Below, in pieces: positions 32,940 through 43,785 of a stretch of DNA of 64,000 nt (position 1 is its first letter; each line of letters begins with the position of its first letter). This DNA comes from Roridomyces roridus (lineage: Eukaryota; Basidiomycota; Agaricomycetes; Agaricales; Mycenaceae). The notes beneath the pieces are model-generated. The model worked only from the letters and a program-made list of their open reading frames with translations. It ran no database searches and was not told where the DNA came from. Where the stretch lies: NCBI GenBank assembly GCA_029378245.1, contig JARKIF010000031.1, positions 310,001-374,000 of the forward strand, in the 5' to 3' direction. A program made the translations under genes and the position numbers.

Positions 32940-35096
32940 TTGTTATAGTGGGTGCCGGGTGCGTAGTCTCGCTTTAATCTCGGTGGCTCCGCGAGCTCAA
33001 ACTCACGTCTCTCTAGAGTCGGTGGAGTATCTTGTGCCATTGCCTTTGCAGCGCCAGCTTGGATTCCATGACTTTGTGGTATGGATCAACGGCGCCGGCA
33101 AGTTGTCACCGCGGTCTCAACGCTCAATAGATATACGAGAAGGCATCGGAAGTTGGAGGGACTTGGAGGGTGAGTCGTAGCAACCGCTTCCCTGTCCACT
33201 CTCTCATCGATGTCACTGTCAGGACAACATTTACCCGGTCAGCTTTCACCCTGCCTTGTCCCTTGGTGGAATTCCTGAAGCACCCCCATTCAGGGCGCCT
33301 CCTCCGACGTTCCTGTCCATTTCTACTCCCTCTCTACAGACCTCAACCCAGACTGGCCATCCACGCACGGATCCCAAAAGGAAACGCACGAGTACTGGCG
33401 CAAACTAACGGCGAAATACCAACTGTATCCGCGGATCACGTTCAACCGGGAGGTCGTTTCGGCGGAATGGAACCCCAAGGAAGAGCAGTACCACATCGTG
33501 ACCAAGGACGTTGGGTCGGGAGAAACCTTCACGACGACCGCCAAGATCCTCATCTCGGCCCTCGGCCTGCTCGAGATGCCCCGGTTTCCCGACATCCCAG
33601 GCATCGCCTCGTTCAAGGGGGAGGTATTCCACTCTGCGAGGTGGGATACTGGCGTCGACTTGCGGGGGAAACGAGTAGCTGTTATTGGGAACGGTGCTTC
33701 TGCGTACGTTCTATGTATTGCGCGCTTTCACGCCTTTACTTATCCCGGCGACAGAACTCAATTTGTGCCCATAATCTCGGAAGACGCCTCGGTTCAGGTA
33801 ACCAACTTTTGCCGAACGCCTAACTGGTTCCTTCCACCTGTACGTGCTCCCTTCCGCGATTGAATGGTATGTAATTGATACTGGATAGATCCGCTCAGAC
33901 TATAGCGCCATCTGGAAATGGACTTTCCGACACGTTCCAGGCGTGATGAGAGCATATCGTTTGCTCATGGCGTTCCGTGTAGGCTGCTCTTTCGTGGACT
34001 TCCCAGGTTTGTTGACTGCTCTCAGAGCGAGGTGCTTTACATGTCTGTCTTCGCGAACAAGGCTGTCCGCAATTGGACTACGCCGGTGTGTGCACTCGAT
34101 CCTCTCTGCATGCCCTACTCACCCCATCCTAGCTTGCAAAGGACTACATCACGGAGACGGCGCCGAAGGAAGACCTGGACCGACTCATCCCGACCTATAG
34201 TAAGTTCCCAGCTCAATCAAACAGCATTCAATTGACCTGTGCATGGAGGTCTGGGCTGTAAACGCCTCATCTTCGACACGGGCTACCTTCCCGCTCTGCA
34301 TCGCCCGAATTTGAACATGAACTGGGACGGGATTCAGTCGATTTGCGAGGATGGGATTATTGCCAAGACGGGTGAGTCTTCGTTGTGCTCGTGTTCCGGG
34401 AAAGGAACCTGCTCATTCCGCTTATATAGGAGAGAAACTTGAATTCGATGTTATAATTTTCGCTACTGGGTTCACAGCCGATACATACCCACTCCGCGTG
34501 GTCGGTGACTCGGGCAAGACTGTGCAGCAGTACTACGACACCCAGGGCGGGCCCAAAGCGTACATGGGCACCACCGTGCCGGGGTTCCCGAACTTGTTCA
34601 TGCTCGCCGGTGCGTTTTCTTTCTTCTTCTCTCCCACATCGGGTCTCACATTTATCCAGGCCCAAACACCACAACAGGCCACACCTCCGTCATCTGGACA
34701 GAGGAGATCCAAATCAACTACATCCTTCAATTCATCAAGCCGATCCTGAGTGGCCTCGTGTCGTCGTTTGCCGTGACAACGTCTGCGACGGATGCGTACA
34801 ACACCCTCATACACGAGCGCCTCGCGCGTTCGGTGTTCGTGGACTGTGTCTCGTGGTACCGGACCGGAGGCGAGGGAAAGGTGTCGTCCATCTTCCCTGG
34901 CCCGATGGCCCTATATGCCAGTTGGCTGCGGAAGCCGAGGTGGGGGGATTATATCGTCGAGTCGGGTGCTGGGGGCAAGGATACCGAGAAGAGGTGGAAG
35001 AGCAAGGTACGGTGGGAGAGGTTCTTTGAGTTGATCAACCCTGGGTATTATCTCTCGGTGCTGGCTGGGTTTTTGGTGTTGTGCGTTAGTGGGTAA
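32940..35096 (+). CDS. Flavin-dependent monooxygenase, Baeyer-Villiger type
   Basis: Begins MPAIVIVGAG, with an intron inside the FAD-binding GxGxxG turn, then VGGVSCAIALQ. Further motifs in order are EVGGTWRDNIYPG and DVPVHFYSLSTDLNPDW-like text. The Baeyer-Villiger fingerprint FxGxxxHxxxW is present as FKGEVFHSARW at 33612-33644. Next come a second nucleotide-binding turn RVAVIGNGAS, FDVIIFATGF, and PGFPNLFMLAG. The last 20 residues (YYLSVLAGFLVLCVSG) are hydrophobic and could anchor the protein in a membrane. At least nine short introns are needed. Family reaction: NADPH- and O2-dependent oxygenation, often converting ketones to esters. The substrate is unknown. It follows the Argonaute gene by about 590 bp on the same strand. 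Confidence 0.85.
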
Positions 35097-35130
35097 TGAA
35101 TAAATATGTTTTGTTTAGCAATACAAGACT

Positions 35131-35928
35131 TTACGCCAATTTAACCCTCTTTCGTGTACTCGCCCTCACCGTCGCCGTCGAACTCGCTCGGGTAGCAGAA
35201 CGCAGTCGGCGGCCATCGGTGTCCTCCTCCTCCTGTTTGACCGCTGTGCGCCGACGCTTCTTGCCAACCGAGTCCTCGGGCGCCTCGGATTTGGTCCCCT
35301 CTCGTACGGTCGTCAAGAGCTGACCAAAGCCCTCCGCCATGAAGGCGGGTTTCTTCTCGTCTTCGTCTTCCCCGCCCTTCTTGTTCTTGCTCTTGTTGTT
35401 TCCGTGGTTCTTCTTCTTGGAGAACTTGGAAAATTCGTCGTCGACCTCCATCGTCCTGGGTACGACAGCTCCCTGCGCAACCCCGGGAGGCGGCGCAGGA
35501 AACATGATTTCGATGACTATCTTATAGAACGGCACGCCCAGGCCTTGGGCTGACGCGTTGAACCCGCAATCGACAAGTAGATTCTGGAGATTGTCAACGA
35601 ATGCGGGTGTGTAGGCCGCCATGGCCGGGGGGATCTCGTCTGAGTAGAGGGCGAGGGAGGTAGCTCCGTCGATCCAAGCTGGGCGCAAGAGCGGGTTTCC
35701 CACTGACTGAGCGAGCTCGGAGTAGCTATCGTGGGTGAGCATAACACAGGGAGTTGGAAGCAACAAGGAGACGGACCTGCGCTCGAGGCCGTTCATGACT
35801 TTCTTGCGGGCGGCTTTCAGCCAGTCGACAGCGTCGCCGCGGAGATTCCCATTCTCGGCGCGAATCTGGGAGATGGTGTCGTCGAAGAGTTTCGCGACTT
35901 GCTTGACGTCGAATGGTTTGGGTGGCAT
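35131..35928 (-). CDS. Unknown basic/acidic protein, paralogue B (inverted)
   Basis: Same plan as the gene at 25482-26282: N-terminal MPPKPFDVKQVAKLFDDTIS, one short intron with a GTCCGT donor near 35775, the AYTPAFVDNLQNLLVDCGF block, a Lys/Glu/Asp-rich linker, FMAEGFGQLL, and a basic tail ending STRKRVKLA. The two genes face each other as inverted copies about 8.8 kb apart. They enclose the decayed F-box copy 6, the Argonaute and the monooxygenase. Promoter-side similarity extends to about 36020. It is convergent with the monooxygenase, with only 35 bp between stop codons. Function unknown. Confidence 0.75.
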   Translation of the reverse strand: MPPKPFDVKQVAKLFDDTISQIRAENGNLRGDAVDWLKAARKKVMNGLERRSVSLLLPTPCVMLTHDSYSELAQSVGNPLLRPAWIDGATSLALYSDEIPPAMAAYTPAFVDNLQNLLVDCGFNASAQGLGVPFYKIVIEIMFPAPPPGVAQGAVVPRTMEVDDEFSKFSKKKNHGNNKSKNKKGGEDEDEKKPAFMAEGFGQLLTTVREGTKSEAPEDSVGKKRRRTAVKQEEEDTDGRRLRSATRASSTATVRASTRKRVKLA

Positions 35929-36216
35929 AAGTAGTCAGGAGCAAGAGAGATGATCGATTTGGTCTTGCTTGTTTGACACCACAAAGGACCTGATTGTATC
36001 AGTTGATCAGAATGATCTTGTGATTTGGCTCAGAATGAGACATCCCCTCGCCCATTTTCGAAGAGTAAAAAAAACATCGTTTCACTACAGAGAGACAGGG
36101 AGGGTTTGTGGTGTATATTATATATGGGAGTTTGCTATGACGCCCTCCCCAATTTAGCAAAAGGTGTCGGCTGTGTTCTGATGTTTGTCATCTCCTCTCT
36201 CTCACGCAACGACAAC

Positions 36217-37525
36217 ATGGTCTCGACGCGCCGTGCCCAGAAAGCCCGGATGCTCATAACCCGATGGCTTCCAAACGAAGTCCTCACGCACATCATCGGG
36301 TATCTGTACCGGCCAGATCAAGCCACCGTCGCGCGCATCTCCAGACTCTTCCACGGACTCACATTGCCCCTCCTCAACCGGACGATTGTCCTTGACATGG
36401 TGGACCGACCAGACATAATTTGGGAACTGTGCTTGACGTTCACTGACCATCCGGAGCGAGCGGATGCCGTACGCTCTCTGACGATCATGAATAGGTGAGC
36501 ACTTCTCTTGCTTCCTTCCATCCGTCTGCTGACACCCCCGCACAAGTTCCTGGGGAGAGTCGAATCTCGACTTTTCCCAACTCTTCGAAACGATAAACTT
36601 GATGAAACAGCTCGAATACCTGCATTTCGAGGACGGTCGATCGCACGACGCTCTCATCTCTCGGCTTTCCGTCCTCAGCCTCCCAGACCTCTCGACCCTG
36701 CATATGATCTTCCCTCAAAGCGACCTCCGCAATACCGCCGTCTCTGAATTTCTCTCCCGCCACCCAACGCTAACGCACGTCCACCTCTGGGACATCGACG
36801 ACAGCGAGTCCGACCCCACTCCACCCGATCGCGAGCTCCTCGGCACTCCAAATCTTCTACCCAACCTGCAACTCTACCAGGGGACGACTCAGTTTCTCGA
36901 CGCATTCTGCACCCGCAGTCTTGAGGCCGCACGGATCTGCGTTCATCAAGGAAACATCCATAAAGTCCTCGCCCTCGAGGAATTGAGGGATCCCGCACTC
37001 CCGTTCGCCCTCTCCCTCGACATACGTGTCAAGGATGACGAAATGCGGGAGGTGCTCGAGTTCCTTGCAGAGCATGCGACGTACATTACGAGCTTGCAAA
37101 TACGCATTCTAGGGAGGCGGTTTCCGGACGAAATCACGGTAAGTATGTTTGCTCCAACTCTCAATGCAACACCTCTGACGCTTGCTGCAGGCATGCATCG
37201 ACAGCATCACGCAATTCCTGCCCCAGTTCCCTAACCTCGGCAACTTGGAGCTGAATCACGACTTTTACAATTCCCCGCTGTTGGCTGTGAGTGAAGAGGC
37301 ATGGCAGACTTGGATTGGCATTGCTCCGACTTTGAGGGCGTGTTGCGTAGGTGTGTGCCACTGCATACATATTCTTACAATACATGATAATAACATACGC
37401 CTGTAGGGAAGAGAGCGTGGCAGAAGGTCGATCAACTTGAATCCCAGTGGGTGGAGTACACACGGAACAAGTTCGAGGCGCAGGCTGGGTTTTCGAGTTT
37501 TTTGTTGGTGTACCAGTATTGCTAA
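36217..37525 (+). CDS. F-box/LRR-like protein, copy 7 (intact)
   Basis: Four exons, 36217-36494, 36547-37138, 37191-37350 and 37407-37525, give 383 codons including the stop. The F-box block is LITRWLPNEVLTHIIGYL and DQATVARISRLFHGLTLPLL. The leucine-rich region contains HPTLTHVHLWDIDD and LPNLQLYQGT. The C-terminal part has IAPTLRACCVG and WVEYTRNKFEAQAGFSSF, the signature that closes every copy in this window. It is the cleanest member and a good reference for the others. The predicted role as an SCF substrate receptor rests on the family only. Confidence 0.85.
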
Positions 37526-37849
37526 TTATCAATCGTCTCGTCGCGCGGGACATGATGTAAACGACGTGTGCCGTATCAGTCCATTCGCTGCGGAAGCAAA
37601 GGGCAAGGATGGATGACTGAGATATAGAGGGAGTTGAGCGTTCCAGCTTAGAATTGCGTTTCAGCTTTGACGGTCGAATTTTTCAACTTTGACGGTCGGA
37701 TGCAACGAGATAGACAGCGAGTCGCACTAAATCCGTCCGGTGCCGTCTGCGGCCGCCGGTGGCGTTGGATTTGAGCCTATCAAGCACCGACTTACTTTCT
37801 GCCAGCTCACTGTGGGACAGCGCGTTTCTGACTCTTCCACCTCACCAAG

Positions 37850-40030
37850 ATGCTCTTCTCCATCGTGGTTTTCCTTCTGCTCACCGGTGCTTTCGTGTAT
37901 CTCCGGAAAATAGGCGCTCGGGACAAAGACCTCCCGCCTGGGCCGCCTACCCTCCCAATCATCGGAAACTTGCATCTCCTTCCCAAGGAATCTTCTCACT
38001 TCAAGTTCGCACATTTTTCCTTCGCATCCTTCTCGCAGTCAGCTACATCCTTGGCTAGGTTCACCGAATGGGCACGGCAGTACGGCGGAATTTATTCAGT
38101 GGGTGCCGAGGCTTCCGAGTCTCTTTGATGCTGATTCCCGCCTTTAACAGCTCAAAGTCGGACCTGGCACCGTAATCGTCGTCACTGACCCCACAATCGT
38201 CAAAGAATTGTTAGAAAAAAGAAGCGCGACGACGTCAGATAGACCGGCGATGTACATCGTCGACCAGATCACCGGCGGTTTTGACATTGCATTTGCTCGA
38301 TATGGTGCGGTTCTCTTCTCAATTGTACTTGTATGTTGACGACGAGAAGGCGACGAGTGGAGAACGCTGAGGAAAACAGCCCACGCAATCCTGACGCCGC
38401 AGGCTGCGACGCGACATTTAGCTATCCAGCGGGCCGAGGCGACACAACTACTGCACGATATCCTCACATCGCCCCAGGTGTGCGGTCAATTTTTCCCTGC
38501 GTTTTCAGCGCTGAAATCTGACAGGATTTCTACACCCACGTCCGACGCTACACGATTTCAGTTATCATGTCTGTGCTGTACGGACAGCGCGTGCCACACT
38601 ACGGGACGCCTGAAACCATCGCGTTCTTCGAGATGATGCATCTGTGGACCGAAGTTTTGGCGCCGGGTGCAGCGCCCCCGCTGGACTTGCTCCCTATATT
38701 CAAGTTGGTGCCCGAGCGTTGGGCCAAATGGCGTCAGACAGTCCGAAAGATACAGGGATTGATGCGACCTCTGTTTTTTGGTCTTTTGGATGCTGCGGAG
38801 GAGCGGATCCGGAGCGGGGTTCAGAATGAATGTTATGTGGAGGAGATTCTCGAGAAACAGGCCGATTTTGGGCTGGATCGGAAGATGATCGCGTTGAGTT
38901 TGTCTTGCATGGAACTTTCAGGAGCTCACCGGGTGTCCAGTTACTTTGCAGGAACACTCATCGAAGGTGCGACTGAAACCACGGCATCTTACTTGCATTC
39001 CTTCATCTTGTGTATGATTGCGTATCCCGAGGCTCAGAGGAAGGCGCAGGAAGAAATAGATCGCGTTGTCGGCCAGGATCGGCTACCAAACCTCGACGAC
39101 CGGCTTCCATACGTGCAGGCTCTCATCCTCGAGGTAAAGATTACTTTTCATCCAGCTGCCACTGACGTCCGCCGTAGACGCATCGCTTTCGTCCTGTCTC
39201 TCCGATGTTTGTTCCTCATGCGACGACGGCGTCAGAGCGGGTTAGTTCACACCGACATACACCTCAATTGGGCAGTAATCAACTTCTTGCAGTACAACGA
39301 TTATGTTATTCCGAGCGGGAGTGCCATCTTTGCAAATGCTTGTGAATCTCGTGTGCATCCCTACGCACCATGCCCACTCTGATTTACGAACAAGGGGGAA
39401 TGCTCCATGATCCAGGTAGGGTCAATGTGGGACGTATTTACCGCACACTGATTCTGTCTCAGCTTTATTCGAAGACCCGGAGGATTTCCGGCCAGAGAGG
39501 TATCTGCTAACAGAGAATGGAACAAAACCTGGAGTGGATGCCAGCGACATGCGGGGACTCTTTGCTTTTGGAGTCGGGCGCGTCAGTTGCTTCTTTATTT
39601 ACGTATACTATATCTTTTCGTGGCTCAACTGTTTTCATTCAGCGCTCCTGCCCCGGGATTCACCTCGCTCAAAATTCGATTGTAAGTATGCTTCAATCAT
39701 AGTTACGTACACTCACAACCAACCCAGCATATAAACGTCATGAATCTCATTTGGGCCTTCGACTTTAAACCCGTGTTGGACTCGCACGGTAACAACATAC
39801 AGCCTGATACCTGGGCATATTCAAAGGTACTTGGACTCCACCTCATTGATTCTTGAGGCACATTAAGTATTCCGCAGGGAATATCCTTCGCGCCGCTCCC
39901 ATTCGACTGTCTCATCTCACCACGCACATCGCACAAGGCTCGGATCATCCGACAAGAATTCTCGGAATCGGCAACCATCTTTGAGCGGTTCGAGCATGCG
40001 GGGAGGTCGACCGGCGTCGATGGTCAGTGA
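37850..40030 (+). CDS. Cytochrome P450 monooxygenase
   Basis: The N-terminus is a membrane anchor (MLFSIVVFLLLTGAFVYL) followed by the hinge LPPGPPTLPIIGN. The I-helix oxygen-binding motif is EGATETTAS (about 38965). The K-helix ExxR is formed across an intron as ETHR, followed by FRPVSPMFVPHA. The PERF-type motif is FRPERYL (about 39490), and the heme loop FGVGRRSCPG is joined over an intron (39570-39655). All key residues are present. At least eight short introns are required. Family role: heme-thiolate oxidation of small molecules in the endoplasmic reticulum, using P450 reductase. The CYP64/CYP5144-like basidiomycete type is likely but not assignable here. Confidence 0.88.
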
Positions 40031-40168
40031 GGAGCAGCCGGTGGATGCGATCAAGTAGCCGTAGGTTCCAACTTCCAAGGGAGGCTCGGCGTTCATTGAA
40101 TGCGACGATTGGATTTCGGCAATAATTTACTTGTAGATCATTGGTTCCAAAGCGGGGCGGGGTTTGAA

Positions 40169-40356
40169 TAGAGAGCTTGCGCAGAAGCCATAGGAGCCAC
40201 GTGATGGCTTTTTGGCCGTGCGCGTCATATGGCTCCACTCTGCCAAAATTGGCTCGTTGGAGCCATTGAATGGCTTTTGTACCTAAATTAGCCATATGAC
40301 GCGCACGTCAAAAAAGCCATCCAATGGCTCGTATGGCTTCTGCGCAAGCAGGGTAA
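40169..40356. mobile_element. 188-bp palindromic MITE, copy 1
   Basis: Terminal inverted repeats contain GCTTGCGCAGAAGCCATA and nearly the whole element is palindromic, with an inner arm AGCCATATGACGCGCAC. It is identical over 188 bp to the element at 49032-49219, so at least one insertion is very recent. TTTGAA stands on both sides (40163-40168 and 40357-40362). It lies between the 3' ends of the P450 gene and F-box copy 8. It encodes no protein. Confidence 0.85.
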
Positions 40357-40411
40357 TTTGAAGGTACAGAATCGTTCTCATGTTTTCGAAGACTCTGAGC
40401 GGCACAGGGCC

Positions 40412-43400
40412 ACTCACCGACGCCTCCGAGGACCTTGGAAATCGGACAATCCAGAGTCGATCTCGAAAGCAACCCTGCCATACTCCACCCACTGTGCATT
40501 GACCGTCTTCCACGCTTGATTACCTACCGCACAATCATGAGCGTCGCTTGGATTTATTGGAAAGAGACTGTACCAATGCAACATTCTCGTAGAGTCGGAC
40601 AAGTCTCAGCGACGATGTCTACAGCCTGACGGCAGAGCTTGACATCCTGCTCATAATAATAATTATAAGTGAGTTCAAAATATTCCATGCGACCAAAATG
40701 CTCAAGGAGTTCGGCTAAAGCTTGGACAGCTGTCTGTATCAACAGACCCGATCAGTGGTGATCAGCTGGCAGGCCATGCAAAGAGACTCACAATTTGTAT
40801 TTTATCTTCGCAAGTTCGCAGTTGTAGGCATTGGATGTGGGGCATTTCCCCCGACAAAGATGTAAGCATACTCCGCATTGCGTCGTCGTTCAAGAGATCC
40901 AAGTCGATGGACAGCGTGAATGGGAGTTTCTTGTTGGTCCGGGAGTGTAACGTCTCCCATATTGGCACGGTGCTGGCAGTGAGCCACGAGGGGATTGGAA
41001 TTCGCGCGGCTTGCAGAGTCCGTGCACAACATGCGTCGAGAGGAGCCATATTGTATCCTTCGTAGTGCCGGAGGTTTGGGAGGAGGTAGGGCACGTTGAA
41101 ATCCCACTTCTCAAACGGCTCGTGGTTTGGCCAGAGACAGACATGGGTGAGTCTCGGGTGTCGAGAAAAGAGTTGAGCAATGGTGGATCTACCCGACTTG
41201 CTTTCTGGGATCCCTATTGCTAATCTTCTGAGGTGAGGAAAAGTGATGGATGCGAACTCAGAGTATTCGTCGAGCGCTGAGTAGTATCTCCGGTAGTTGT
41301 CGAAAGATAGATGCTGCAAATTCTGCAGCACCTTCAACGAGTCGAAGAGCAGGTCGTAGTTGAGCCGCTCGGGATCCCAGGGCCAAAATGACTGCCAGAG
41401 AGAGAGTCTGTAGTGAGCCAACGATCAGTCGAGGAGCTAGCAGCATGAAGATAGGGGAAATGCGCACATGTAATGCGGGTCGAATGCTAGGGATTTGATA
41501 AGGCTCGCTCGCGCTGGATGCTCGATGACATCCGAGCAGAAGCAGTGAATGATATGTGGTCCACCCATCGAGCGAAGGTCGACGGCATGATAGAGGATGG
41601 GGAGGGCTAGAGCATAAAACAATTTTGATACTCGGCAGAGGGCCGCCTGGTCGGCTCTTGGCGTAGACCGGATGATTTCAACGAGAACTTCGTCCGGAAA
41701 CCACTCTAAGATGGTGATACGCCTGCAAAATGAACACGCTAGGAATACGTGAAATTTCGCGATTTCTCTTATAACCAACAGTAGTATCATCTCACGAGAG
41801 CGCTAGTGCTGAGCCCAGAAGCAGCTAGTAGGATTACGATGCATGGAGTACTGTACGGGTCGAAGGGGAACCTAAGATGACTGACGGACCCACTCCGAAA
41901 CACGTAGGAGTTCGTGCTAGTCCTCTTACCAATGGGAATATCTTATAACCAAGTCGTTGAGCTCTGGTTCAATCCGATGGTTACAAGGGAATTAGCAGCA
42001 ATTGGGAATAAGCAGACGGTTGAGTCATCGATCATGATCGAGGCCTCAGCTGGAGTCATTACCAACCGGAATGATGGCGCCGGAAGATCGTGTGCCTGGT
42101 CCGTGATATCGGAACACGGGAGCACTCTGGAATCACTACTTGCGAACTTCGGAATGGTGTCTTTAACGACGGGATACCCAAGATGTGGGTATCGAATTAA
42201 AGCTACGGACCAGTACTATCCGGTCCTGGAACGATAGCGCAGAGGAGGAAAGATGGGAATAATGGAACTCGACTTCCGACCCTCGGCATCAGCCTTACCA
42301 AACTGAAACATGATGGATCGACGGCTGACTGAGCTTGGGATGGTGCGAGGATGGCGCCATACGACCTGTAGACCAATGAAATAGCAAGGATACCCTAATT
42401 GCGTTGCGAAGATCGCATTCCTGTATTATTTATTAGATTGCCGGACTTGTATATAACTAGGTAGAGTGTTCCCTTGGAGGCCGAACAATCACCCCCGTCT
42501 GTTGTACGCATTAGCGTCTCTAAAGGGTTGTGCTTGGGCTTTCGAGGTGCACTGTGTTGGATAGTGGCTTCTTAAAGTTTGTACTAGTTGGAATCATATT
42601 ATTTTGAATCGGAATCGTCGTCATCGTTGAAACCAAATCGTCGTACTCGCCTCAATCAAGAATCTATTAAGCAATCAGTCAAGTCAAGTCGTTGGAACAT
42701 CGTCGTATTTGGCTAGGGAATCTCAGTACCAGTCGGGAAGAAGAGTAGAATCGAGTTTGTAAGGGGAACTCCCGTTCCGCACCCTCTCCGGTCCTCCGGT
42801 ACCTCCGACGCCTCCGATCCGTCGGACCTCGGACCTCACCTCTCCCCCTCGGTCTCCACTCCCCTTCGCCCTCGCGCCTCTTCCACCGGCCTCGGTCCAT
42901 CACCCTTCCCCGGATCATCGTTGTTCCGATCACGATGGGATACTGCATGCGACATCGCTCGCGCCATATGCATCCATCAGAGATCCGCCTCCCGCCATGT
43001 GCTCCCGTCGGATAAGGATCGATCTAGATAAGTATATAGGCCGTACCTGGGCAGAGGGTTCCTTAGAGTGATTTCTCTTCGGATCCCCTCTATCCAGGTG
43101 CGTTGCAGGATGTATTTGTATTTCTTTTATTCACACTTCGGATCCCCTCTATCCAGGCTGAGCGCGTATCCTCAGTGTGCAGAGTTGCCCTTACAGAGTT
43201 GCGAAGTTTCGGAATAAGGAATACGATCGGTGTTTGACCACCAACCCACCTACTACATCAATCTTATCAACTACAGCTGAGAAGCTATACAATCTACCAA
43301 AAGGGTTGCTTGTTCCAGTCTCGACTGAACCTAATACCCGTCCCTTGGAAATACCACTTTCCTTCGGAATAAACTTATTACTTTCTCCCTCCACAACCTA

Positions 43401-43629
43401 CTACCTGTATAAGGACCTGTATTGGGACTTTTACTCGTCTGAACACTCGATTGAATACATTCGCTACGAGCTCGTGTCTGTGTTGGTTATCTAAATAAGC
43501 TACTTGCTTATTCCTGTGTACCACCGTATACGATACAGTGGTGTTGGGTTTCTCCCTTGGGTTTAGAGCACATTCGTCAATGGGAAGGCAGATCTCGGGA
43601 GTGCGTGGCGTGAGGAGTCCGAAGAACAT
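40412..43629 (-). pseudogene. F-box/LRR-like protein, copy 8, split by a 1.87-kb insertion
   Basis: The first 17-19 codons, MFFGLLTPRTPEICLPI, are at 43629-43580. They match the start of copy 9 (MFFGLFKPRVRKVYLPI). The following codons, ITILEWFPDEVLVEIIRSTP and DQAALCRVSKLFYALAL, are found 1.87 kb away at 41735-41600. Exon 2 (about 41380-40800) holds the leucine-rich region with HPRLTHVCLWPNHE. The last exons end near 40412 with WVEYGRVAFEIDSGLSDF. Apart from the insertion (41715-43579) I see no clear break. A TTTTGCAG just inside the left border could act as a splice acceptor, so removal of the insert as an intron is conceivable but unproven. Confidence 0.7.
41715..43579. mobile_element. 1.87-kb insertion with TG...CA ends, retroelement-like
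   Basis: The insert begins TGATACGCC and ends CATTCGTCA, with ATGG immediately on both sides (41711-41714 and 43580-43583). This fits a small target duplication at an LTR-type insertion. Two promoter-like stretches (TATATAACTAGG near 42450 and TATATAGGCCG near 43035) and a repeated block CGGATCCCCTCTATCCAGG (near 43080 and 43140) suggest solo-LTR or LTR-derived DNA. Open frames of about 105 codons (41914-42237, 43177-43494) show no reverse transcriptase, integrase or protease motif. Its class is not settled. Confidence 0.5.
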
Positions 43630-43785
43630 GGGGGTAAGGAGTCAAGCCTGAGGACTGATCGATGATCTGAGATTCTGATTCGGTGATCTGGCACTGGCTT
43701 GGGTAATCACATCAAAAGCACAGTCACCACCTGTGCTTTCCTCCCGCCTGCATCTTCGGGCCTCAGGTTGTTTCCCATCTTCAGC

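Noticed and set aside
32940..40030. Biosynthetic gene cluster formed by the monooxygenase and the P450
   Set aside because: No synthase, transporter or nearby pathway regulator lies between them, and the genes are separated by F-box and unknown genes. The Zn2Cys6 factor is 20 kb away.
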